Shown here piece after piece: positions 1 through 5,343 of a stretch of DNA of 8,109 nucleotides. The position numbers were made by a program, and so were the translations under genes. Position 1 is the stretch's first letter. Each line of letters begins with the position of its first letter. The stretch is from JAYWAM01 sp043782425 (GTDB lineage: Bacteria > Pseudomonadota > Gammaproteobacteria > Burkholderiales > Usitatibacteraceae): positions 1 through 8,109 of the forward strand of contig JAYWAM010000362.1 in assembly GCA_043782425.1 (NCBI GenBank), read 5' to 3'. Below the pieces are notes generated by a model. It was not told where the DNA came from and did not search any database. It saw nothing but the letters and a program-made list of their open reading frames with translations.

Positions 1-203
1 GGCGCGCTGTCCAATGCACTGGACAGCCGTTGCACAGGCGGTTGGCATGCCAACCGAAACCCCTGCGCAACCCCCCGTTCCGGTGGAGAGGGAGAAAACT
101 CCCTCTCCCGCTTGGGCGGGAGAGGGCGGGGGGCGTAGCAGGGGTTTCAGTCGGCATGCCGACTGCCTGCGAAGCAGCAGTCCGATGTAGCGAACTGCGC
201 GCC
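1..203. repeat. Large imperfect inverted repeat, hairpin or MITE-like element
   Basis: The arms 1-77 and 127-203 are ungapped reverse complements (every pair of positions sums to 204). By hand count about 57 of 77 pairs are strict matches. The best blocks are GAAACCCCTGC at 56-66 with its complement at 138-148, the C6G block at 71-77 with 127-133, and CAGGC at 35-39 with GCCTG at 165-169. Each arm also carries a 14-bp perfect palindrome, GTTGGCATGCCAAC (41-54) and GTCGGCATGCCGAC (150-163). The outer ends are GGCGCGC and GCGCGCC, and the left end touches the window edge, so the element may be longer. No coding frame here looks real. It resembles dispersed palindromic or MITE-type repeats, but copy number cannot be seen from one window. 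Confidence 0.8.
85..126. repeat. Two mutually exclusive hairpins in the centre of the inverted repeat
   Basis: GGAGAGGGAG (85-94) pairs perfectly with CTCCCTCTCC (99-108) around an AAAA loop. CCCTCTCCCGC (101-111) pairs perfectly with GCGGGAGAGGG (116-126) around a TTGG loop. The two stems share bases 101-108, so only one can form at a time. The CCCTCTCCC/GGGAGAGGG word is typical of short intergenic palindromic repeats in proteobacteria. Confidence 0.75.
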
Positions 204-221
204 CTGCAAGGGAGGGGGTGG

Positions 222-250
222 TTGTCATGTAATAGGGAATTCTCAATAAT
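222..250 (+). promoter_or_regulatory. Candidate sigma70 promoter upstream of the DUF3025 gene
   Basis: TTGTCA (222-227) and AATAAT (245-250) each match the consensus hexamers at 5 of 6 positions and lie 17 bp apart. The predicted transcription start is near 257, just after the TTG at 254 used as the longest start of the downstream gene. That conflicts with this start unless the message is leaderless or translation begins further in. It could also be a chance match in a slightly AT-rich stretch. Confidence 0.35.
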
Positions 251-253
251 GCG

Positions 254-1093
254 TTGCGGCGTGGTTTGAGCAAGCCGCCTCAATCCGCTGTCCCTGTCAC
301 CTGGCTTGCGGCGCGCGAGCGCCTGCGCCATGCGGCGTTTGATTCAATCCGCAGCACACTTGATTCATTTGATGCCGGGCATTGGCCGACGCTCGCTGCG
401 CTGAGCGACAGGGCGCGCGGCATCAGCAACTATCGTGGCGTTCCGCTGCGCTTTGTCGCACCCGAGGATAGTGCGGCAAGCGGCCAGCATTATGAGCTGC
501 GCATCGCGCAGCACGGTTTGATCGCCACGCGCGAAAACTGGCACGACCTGTTTAACGCTGCGGTATGGCTGACTTTTCCACGCACTAAATCGGCTATCAG
601 CGAAATGCACGCACGCCTCATCGAGCAGCGCGGCGCAGGCGAATTGAAGCAGCGCTCGACGCAGCGCGATGTGTTGACGCTGTTCGATGAAGGTGGTGTC
701 ATCGTCGTGAGTGACGATCCCCAATTGTTTGAACTGCTGCGCGGGTTCCACTGGAAAGAATTATTCTGGGAACGGCGCGTGGCGCTGGCGCAGCACCTGC
801 GCATCTATCTTTTCGGCCACGCGCTGCTGGAAAAAATGCTCACGCCTTATGTCGGCATCACCGCCAAAGCGCTATGCCTCGATGCCTCTCCAGGCTGGCA
901 GCAAGGCGATGCTGCGACTATCGAGAATCTCGACACACGTCTCGCCACTCAATTTCTCGACCCGCGCAATCTCGCATCGACAAGAATGCTCGCGCCCTTG
1001 CCGCTTCTCGGCCTGCCGGGGTGGCATAGGCAAACACAAAACGCTGACTTCTACGACGACAAAAACTACTTTCGTCGCGGTTACACGCGATAG
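254..1093 (+). CDS. DUF3025 domain-containing protein
   Basis: A 279-codon frame whose product matches DUF3025, a proteobacterial family of unknown function. Visible family-like signatures are NWHDLFNAAVWLTFPRTK (residues 95-112), the DVLTLFDEGGVIVV stretch (139-152), WKELFW (167-172), YLFGHALLEKML (185-196) and GITAKAL (201-207). Length is within what I expect for the family. No signal peptide or membrane segment is evident, so it is probably cytoplasmic. The start is unsettled: TTG at 254 has no well-spaced Shine-Dalgarno, TTG at 266 and ATT at 239 are alternatives, and an ATG at 249 (with AGGG 11 bases before it) is out of frame and closes after six codons. rnpB follows in the same direction about 20 bases after the stop. 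The family assignment is firm; no function can be inferred from its neighbours. Confidence 0.88.
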   Translation: MRRGLSKPPQSAVPVTWLAARERLRHAAFDSIRSTLDSFDAGHWPTLAALSDRARGISNYRGVPLRFVAPEDSAASGQHYELRIAQHGLIATRENWHDLFNAAVWLTFPRTKSAISEMHARLIEQRGAGELKQRSTQRDVLTLFDEGGVIVVSDDPQLFELLRGFHWKELFWERRVALAQHLRIYLFGHALLEKMLTPYVGITAKALCLDASPGWQQGDAATIENLDTRLATQFLDPRNLASTRMLAPLPLLGLPGWHRQTQNADFYDDKNYFRRGYTR

Positions 1094-1100
1094 CGGAAGG

Positions 1101-1106
1101 TACAAT
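1101..1106 (+). promoter_or_regulatory. Candidate -10 box of the rnpB promoter
   Basis: TACAAT lies 7 bases before the predicted 5' end of RNase P RNA (1113), the expected distance for a sigma70 -10 element. It falls between the DUF3025 stop codon and the RNA, so any -35 element must lie inside the end of that gene. No strong -35 is visible: TTACAC at 1081 is too close (14 bp) and the 17-bp position reads CGGTTA. Confidence 0.5.
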
Positions 1107-1112
1107 AGCGAC

Positions 1113-1450
1113 GGAAGCAGGTCAGACGGTCGCTGTACGTTCGCGTATAGAGGAAAGTCCGGACTCCACAGGGCAGGGTAGTGGGTAACACCCATCCACC
1201 GCGAGGTGAGGATCAGAGCAACAGAGACGAGCCAGTTCAGTCTGGGTGAAACGGGCAATCTCTACCCGGAGCAACACCAAATAGGCAGGCGTTGAGCATC
1301 GCACGCGGTGCTTTGAAAGGCGGCCCGCCTAAGCCTGCGGGTAGGTGGCTTGAGGCGCGCGGTAACGCGCGTCCCAGAGGAATGACCGTCATAGCGTGTG
1401 GTTGTAAGACCACACGCCGTAACAGAATCCGGCTTATCGGCTTGCTTCCA
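1113..1450 (+). ncRNA. rnpB: RNase P RNA (type A class, reduced variant)
   Basis: This is the catalytic RNA of ribonuclease P, which with the RnpA protein removes 5' leaders from tRNA precursors. Core signatures are GAGGAAAGTCCGGACTCC (1150-1167), GAGCAACAGAGA (1216-1227), ACCCGGAGCAA (1264-1274), the AAATAGG segment and ACAGAATCCGGCTTAT (1422-1437). P1 forms from GGAAGCA (1113-1119) and TGCTTCC (1443-1449). P2 forms from GACGGTC (1125-1131) and GACCGTC (1384-1390). P3 is a simple 7-bp stem with a TTCG loop (1133-1150). P9 has a GCGA loop and P18 a GTAA tetraloop (1356-1371). A 9-bp P19 stem sits at 1394-1417. Where P13 and P14 are expected, GGGTGAAA (1244-1251) runs almost straight into the P11 3' side, so both helices seem absent. 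The roughly 338-base length is shorter than the 377 of E. coli. A T5 tract follows P1 and may help termination. Confidence 0.95.
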
Positions 1451-1616
1451 ATTTTTCTCTATTCATCTGGCACGTGTCGCCCAACTTGGGTATCAGGCTC
1501 TGTAACACAGCGTATGCCAAAACCATTGCCTGCCACTATCGCGCTACTGCAAGGGATGACACTATTGAGCTTTCCATAATTCATGACATTAACGAAATTG
1601 TGTGAAGGCAGATAAC
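1451..1616. other. Intergenic spacer between rnpB and the convergent bioD
   Basis: I see no gene, RNA or clear terminator here on either strand. After the T5 tract next to rnpB P1 there are only short palindromes, such as CCCAACTTGGG (about 1490-1500). The biotin operon ends at 1617 without a visible GC-rich hairpin plus T-run on its own strand, so its termination is either Rho-dependent or not recognisable by eye. Confidence 0.5.
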
Positions 1617-2303
1617 TTATGGTATGCGTAAATAGCTTGCCACATCGCTGCTGTCATGACTGTTTGCGTCACCCAGGTAAGGAATAGTACCCAAGCGGGG
1701 CGCGATGATACGTTCGTCGAGTGCTGCAATATTTTCCCCTAACGCAGGCATTTCGGCGTCTATCACATTGGCGACCCACGCCGCAAGCGTGAGGCCGTGC
1801 GCACGTATGGAATCGATGGTAAGCAGCGCGTGATTGAGGCAACCAAGGCGCATGCCGACCACCAGTATAAGCGGCAGATTCATGGCGCAGGCGAGCTGCG
1901 CGCTATCGAGGGTTGCGGACAGCGGAACCTTGAATCCGCCCACCCCTTCAACCAGCACCACTTCGGCGTGCATCGCAATGTGATGATAGGCCGCGAGGAT
2001 AGGTGCGCTCTCAATGCAAATACCTTCTTGCGCTGCGGCAATGTGGGGTGCAATGGCGCGCTTGAGTGCGTAGGGATTGATCGATGCGTTTGGTATTTTG
2101 CTCATCGCCTCAGCGTTCGATTCGCTTTTCAGCATCAGCACATCGTCGTTGATCCACTCGCCTTCATGCAACTTAAGCCCCGCTGCAACCGGCTTCATGC
2201 CCACGGCGCGCACGCCCTGGATGGCGTAGGCGCGCAGCAGCCCGGCGGTAACCAGAGTTTTGCCCACTCCCGTATCAGTGCCGGTGATAAAGAAGCCGCT
2301 CAT
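1617..2303 (-). CDS. bioD: ATP-dependent dethiobiotin synthetase BioD
   Basis: BioD is the cytosolic enzyme that carboxylates 7,8-diaminopelargonate with CO2 and ATP and closes the ureido ring, giving dethiobiotin, the substrate of BioB. The 228-residue length is normal. The N-terminal P-loop GTDTGVGKT is at residues 8-16, with the following VGMKPVAAG substrate and phosphate loop. VEGVGGFKVPLS matches the conserved VEGAGG segment, LILVVGMRLGCLNHALLT matches the family's GxxLGCxNHAxLT region, and AWVANVID plus TIPYLGD match the nucleotide-base region. It is the last gene of the operon. Its ATG overlaps the bioC stop as ATGA (2300-2303), and GAAGG lies seven bases upstream inside bioC, so coupled translation is likely. 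I see no missing key residue. Confidence 0.96.
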   Translation of the reverse strand: MSGFFITGTDTGVGKTLVTAGLLRAYAIQGVRAVGMKPVAAGLKLHEGEWINDDVLMLKSESNAEAMSKIPNASINPYALKRAIAPHIAAAQEGICIESAPILAAYHHIAMHAEVVLVEGVGGFKVPLSATLDSAQLACAMNLPLILVVGMRLGCLNHALLTIDSIRAHGLTLAAWVANVIDAEMPALGENIAALDERIIAPRLGTIPYLGDANSHDSSDVASYLRIP

Positions 2304-3205
2304 GGATTGACCTTCGGATAGGTGCGGAACTCGACCACCTGACGTCCATCATCAAGTTTACGCGGCGCTTGCAGCGGCTTCCAGGCGTGGCCATAGACGA
2401 CTTCAAAAGTGGCAGGAAGGCGCGCAGCGTGGCGATACTTTTCATAGCCGGAAACTATGCGCTGCCAGGCATCCCTGCCCATCAACCCGGCGCGCCGCCC
2501 GGGCATGACGTTGTGCGCGCCGATGGCTTTGAGCTCGCGCATCAGGGATTTCAAATCGGTATAAGTGAGCGTGATGATTTCCATATCCATCACCGGGTCG
2601 CCGAAGCCGGCGTGGACGAGCTGATCGCCGATGTCGTGCATGTCGATAAACGCATTGACGTGCGCATGTTCATCGAGCGCGCTGAAAACTTCGCGCAACT
2701 CTTTCAAGGTATCCGGACCGAAGGTGCTGAACATCAACAGCCCGCCGGGCGCCAGCACGCGCTGCGCTTCGGCGAACACGCACGCGGCGTCACACCATTG
2801 CAGTGTGAGATTGGAGAACACCATTTGCGCACCATTGGCCGCAAGCGACAGCGCCTCGGCGTCAGCGCACAAGGCGCGATAGCGCTGCCTCTTCCCCATC
2901 AGACGTTGCAGCAGGCCGGGCGCAGCATTGCGTTGCAGTGCGTGGCGCAGCATGGCAGGTGAAATGTCTATGCCGCTCACCTGCGCGCTTGCATACCGCG
3001 CGAGTAGCTTCGCGGCTGCATAGCCGGTGCCGCTGCCGAGGTCGATAATGTCCTGCGGGTTGATCTTGATATAGTCAAGGTGCTCAAACATGCGATCGCA
3101 TACTTCACGTTGCAACACGGCGGCTGCGTCATAGGTGCTCGCAGCGCGCTCGAACGAGCGGCGCACAGCGCGTTTATCGGGTAGGAGCAACTCGTCAGTT
3201 TTCAT
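2300..3205 (-). CDS. bioC: Malonyl-[acyl-carrier protein] O-methyltransferase BioC
   Basis: BioC uses S-adenosylmethionine to methylate the free carboxyl of malonyl-ACP, so that fatty-acid synthesis can extend it to pimeloyl-ACP methyl ester, the first committed step of biotin synthesis. It is a class I methyltransferase: motif I LGSGTG is at residues 56-61, GIDIS (78-82) supplies the acidic ribose contact, CADAEALSL is at 113-121, FSNLTLQWC at 130-138 and LAPGGLLMFSTFG at 151-163. The N-terminal KRAVRRSFERAASTYDAAA is typical of BioC and separates it from generic methyltransferases. At 301 residues it is longer than the E. coli enzyme (251), with the extra length in the C-terminal half, as in other long forms of the family. 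Its ATG overlaps the bioH stop by 4 bp (ATGA, 3202-3205) and no good Shine-Dalgarno is visible, so it probably relies on reinitiation. Confidence 0.94.
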   Translation of the reverse strand: MKTDELLLPDKRAVRRSFERAASTYDAAAVLQREVCDRMFEHLDYIKINPQDIIDLGSGTGYAAAKLLARYASAQVSGIDISPAMLRHALQRNAAPGLLQRLMGKRQRYRALCADAEALSLAANGAQMVFSNLTLQWCDAACVFAEAQRVLAPGGLLMFSTFGPDTLKELREVFSALDEHAHVNAFIDMHDIGDQLVHAGFGDPVMDMEIITLTYTDLKSLMRELKAIGAHNVMPGRRAGLMGRDAWQRIVSGYEKYRHAARLPATFEVVYGHAWKPLQAPRKLDDGRQVVEFRTYPKVNP

Positions 3206-3969
3206 TCTGCGTCAAAAAATTCGTTGAGCGTTGTTACAAAGCGCTCAGGGTGGGAAAGAAAGGGTGCATGCGCGCATTGTTGAAAAGGCGCATACAGTGC
3301 ATCGGGAAGATGTTGCGCCAACCAGTCACCGGCGGCGCGCGGCGTGAGCGTGTCGCGCTCACCGTGGATAACCAGAGCCGCATGTTCGATGTGAGGAACG
3401 AGAGCGCGCAAGTCGCTCTCCCGCAACACGCGTAGCCCAACGCCTAGCGCATCGGCGTGCGGCTCGCCGCGCTCGAACAACACCTCGCGCAGGTCGCGCA
3501 ATAACACCTTGGCGTGCGCATCGTTCAGCACCTGCAGGCTGAGAAAGTTGAGCAAGGTTTTGCGATAGTCGGCTTTGAGCCGCGCGGCGAAATCGTTTAG
3601 CACTGCGGCTGTCATGCCCGGCGCCCAGTCGTCACGCTGCACGAAACATGGGGTGGTCGATACCAGCACCAGCTTGTCAATTCGCGCTGGGCGTGTTGCG
3701 GCGATGTGCAACGCGACATGGCCGCCAAACGACCAGCCGCACACATGACAGTGTGGCGGCAGTGCCGCTTCGACCGCGTGTGCAATGGCTGTGAGCGAAT
3801 GCGCTGCGACCTGCTGCGAATAACCGTGTCCCGGCAGGTCGATGATATGCAGGGTGAAACGTTGCGCCAGCGCAGCGCGCACGCCATGCCAGATTCCGCC
3901 GTGCAAACCCCAGCCATGCAGCAGCGCCAGCGACGGGCCTTGACCTATGGTTTCGACATACAGACTCAC
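3202..3969 (-). CDS. bioH: Pimeloyl-ACP methyl ester carboxylesterase BioH
   Basis: BioH is an alpha/beta hydrolase that removes the methyl group installed by BioC, releasing pimeloyl-ACP for BioF and stopping further elongation. Counted from the start used here (255 residues; E. coli BioH has 256), the triad is Ser80 in GWSFGG, Asp206 in HGERD and His234 in CAHAPFLSHP. These nearly coincide with E. coli S82, D207 and H235. LLHGWG near the N-terminus is the oxyanion-hole region. I chose the GTG at 3967-3969 because it gives a GTGA 4-bp overlap with the bioF stop, like the other operon junctions, and places AAAGG eight bases upstream. The GTG six bases earlier (3973-3975) would leave only two bases of spacing. 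Choosing the earlier start adds two residues and changes nothing functional. Confidence 0.94.
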   Translation of the reverse strand: MSLYVETIGQGPSLALLHGWGLHGGIWHGVRAALAQRFTLHIIDLPGHGYSQQVAAHSLTAIAHAVEAALPPHCHVCGWSFGGHVALHIAATRPARIDKLVLVSTTPCFVQRDDWAPGMTAAVLNDFAARLKADYRKTLLNFLSLQVLNDAHAKVLLRDLREVLFERGEPHADALGVGLRVLRESDLRALVPHIEHAALVIHGERDTLTPRAAGDWLAQHLPDALYAPFQQCAHAPFLSHPERFVTTLNEFFDAE

Positions 3970-5129
3970 GCGCACTGCCTTTCGACGTCGTGCAGCGCAT
4001 CGATAAGCTCGACAAGGTGGGATTGTGTGTGCGCTGCGCTGAGGGAAATACGCAGACGCGATGTGCCCGGCGCAACAGTTGGCGGACGAATCGCTGGGGC
4101 CCAGATGCCGCGTGTAAATAATGCATCAGCCGCAGCGAGCGTTTCTTCATTGCCGCCGATAATGATGGGTTGGATGGCGGTTACAGACTGCGCAAGCCGC
4201 CAGCGTTTCAATTGCAAACCCGCGCGCAAAAACTGAATCGAAGATACAAGGCGCTCGCGTCGCGCCGCTTCGTGCTCGATGAGATCAATGCTGGTGAGCA
4301 ACGCATGCGCCAGCATCGGCGGCGCGGCGGTGGCGAAAATATAGCTGCGCGCTTTTTGCATGATCCATTCAATCAACTGGCTTTGCCCCGCGACGAAAGC
4401 GCCGTGCACGCCGGCCGCCTTGCCGAGGGTGGCCATGTACACCAGACGCGGCGATTGCAGATTGAAGTGCGACAGCGCGCCGCGCCCCTCACGACCCAGC
4501 ACACCGAAACCGTGCGCATCGTCAGCCAGCAGTAGAGCATCGTATTTTTCCGCCAGCGCCAGCAGTTGCGGCAGAGGCGCGATGTCGCCATCCATGCTGA
4601 ACACCGCGTCTGTGGCGATGATTTTTCGGCCGCCAGGCGTTGCAGCAAGCAGGGTCTCAAGCTGCGCAAGATCGAGGTGCGCATAGCGCTTGAAGTTTGC
4701 GCGCGACAATATTGCGCCGTCGTTCAGGCAGGCGTGATTGAGCTTGTCGGCAAAAATGCTGTCATCGCGCCCGGCAAGCGCGCTGAGTATGCCTTGATTG
4801 GCTAGATAGCCGCTGCCGAAAAAAAGCGCGCTTTGCATGCCGACAAATTGCGCCAGTCGCGCCTCCAGCAGCGCATGCGCTTCACTGTGGCCGCTGAGCA
4901 AGTGCGATGCGCCGCTGCCCACGCCATAGCGCTCCGCACCCTGCTGCGCGGCGGCGACCAGGCGCGCATCGTTTGCCAGGCCAAGATAATCGTTACTCGC
5001 AAAACTAAGAACCTCGTGGCCTGCGACGCGTAGACGCGGGCCCTGCGCCGAGGTGACAGTGCGGCGTGTGCGCAACTGCGCGTCTTGTTTGAGTTGCGCG
5101 AGTTGCGCGGAAAAATCAGGTTGAGGCAT
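3966..5129 (-). CDS. bioF: 8-amino-7-oxononanoate synthase BioF
   Basis: BioF is the pyridoxal-phosphate enzyme that condenses L-alanine with pimeloyl-ACP (or -CoA), losing CO2, to form KAPA. It belongs to the alpha-oxoamine synthase group of fold-type I PLP enzymes. The 387-residue length is normal. SNDYLGLA (45-52) and GVGSGASHLLSGHSEAH (69-85) match family landmarks. NHACLNDG (131-138) contains the histidine that stacks on PLP. DDAHGFGVLG (203-212) holds the Asp and His cofactor contacts, and TLGKAAGVHGAF (234-245) holds the Schiff-base lysine, K237. The ATG fits the usual N-terminus of the family, but no good Shine-Dalgarno precedes it. Unlike the other junctions, this gene is separated from bioB by 214 bp of repeat-bearing DNA. 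Downstream it overlaps bioH. Confidence 0.96.
   Translation of the reverse strand: MPQPDFSAQLAQLKQDAQLRTRRTVTSAQGPRLRVAGHEVLSFASNDYLGLANDARLVAAAQQGAERYGVGSGASHLLSGHSEAHALLEARLAQFVGMQSALFFGSGYLANQGILSALAGRDDSIFADKLNHACLNDGAILSRANFKRYAHLDLAQLETLLAATPGGRKIIATDAVFSMDGDIAPLPQLLALAEKYDALLLADDAHGFGVLGREGRGALSHFNLQSPRLVYMATLGKAAGVHGAFVAGQSQLIEWIMQKARSYIFATAAPPMLAHALLTSIDLIEHEAARRERLVSSIQFLRAGLQLKRWRLAQSVTAIQPIIIGGNEETLAAADALFTRGIWAPAIRPPTVAPGTSRLRISLSAAHTQSHLVELIDALHDVERQCA
3967..3983 (-). promoter_or_regulatory. Ribosome binding site deciding the bioH start
   Basis: On the minus strand AAAGG is followed by CAGTGCGC and then GTGA. The AAAGG lies eight bases before the GTG at 3969 and two bases before the alternative GTG at 3975, which favours the internal start. 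It lies within the last codons of bioF. Confidence 0.6.
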
Positions 5130-5169
5130 GTGGGTATCTGGGAACTACAACAGCGCATTGCGCAATTAG

Positions 5170-5200
5170 GAGCGGGCTTGCCCGCGAAAGCGGGAATGAC
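5170..5200. repeat. REP-like palindrome with two alternative hairpins
   Basis: GCGGGC (5172-5177) and GCCCGC (5180-5185) form a stem with a TT loop. CCCGC (5181-5185) and GCGGG (5190-5194) form a second stem with a GAAA loop, sharing the middle arm. The left half, AGGAGCGGGCTTGCCCGCGA, is the word I know from Pseudomonas REP elements. The right half, CCCGCGAAAGCGGGAATGAC, is a widespread proteobacterial intergenic palindrome. It therefore looks like two REP types merged. Recognition is from memory, not from a search. Confidence 0.7.
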
Positions 5201-5212
5201 AAATCAGAAATC

Positions 5213-5248
5213 GTAGGGTGGGTTAGGAGCGCAGCGACGTAACCCGCC
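5213..5248. repeat. Short dispersed repeat of the GGTGGGTTA ... TAACCC(G/A)CC type
   Basis: GGTGGGTTA (5217-5225) pairs with TAACCCGCC (5240-5248) with a single G-T pair, around a loop containing GAGCGCAGCG. This closely resembles a common intergenic palindrome of beta- and gammaproteobacteria (GTAGGGTGGGTTA...GCGCAGCG...TAACCCACC). It lies in the bioB-bioF gap, and I see no sign that it encodes anything. Confidence 0.7.
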
Positions 5249-5313
5249 ATCGGTCGTCGAGAAACACCTACAGATTGCGCCGCGCTCTAATCTCACCGAA
5301 TCAATTTTTTACA

Positions 5314-5337
5314 GCTCAAAACGGAATCCCTTTGAGC
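5314..5337 (-). other. Hairpin just downstream of the bioB stop
   Basis: GCTCAAA and TTTGAGC form a perfect 7-bp stem with a 10-base loop, seven bases past the bioB stop on the transcribed strand. On that strand the stem is followed by TGT and a run of A, not T, so it is not a standard intrinsic terminator. It could stabilise the bioB 3' end, act as a processing site, or have no role. Confidence 0.45.
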
Positions 5338-5343
5338 GGCTCT

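Noticed and set aside
30..269. 79-codon open frame across the left inverted repeat
   Set aside because: It lies almost wholly within the palindromic element, its product is Arg/Pro/Gly-rich with no recognisable domain, and it ends inside the start region of the DUF3025 gene.
711..1181. 156-codon frame overlapping DUF3025 and rnpB
   Set aside because: It is a shadow frame of DUF3025 that runs into structural RNA; its composition is typical of a shifted GC-rich gene.
1292..1579. 95-codon open frame at the rnpB 3' half
   Set aside because: More than half of it is conserved RNase P RNA, so coding is very unlikely.
2369..2962. 197-codon frame antisense to bioC
   Set aside because: Long antisense frames are expected opposite GC-rich genes; the bioC strand has clear methyltransferase motifs and this product has none.
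3677..4150. 157-codon minus-strand frame spanning the bioF-bioH junction
   Set aside because: It is a shifted frame over two well-supported genes, with Arg/Ala-rich shadow composition and no motifs.
5314..5337. Intrinsic terminator after bioB
   Set aside because: The stem is perfect, but on the bioB strand it is followed by A residues and not a T-run, so it is listed only as a hairpin.
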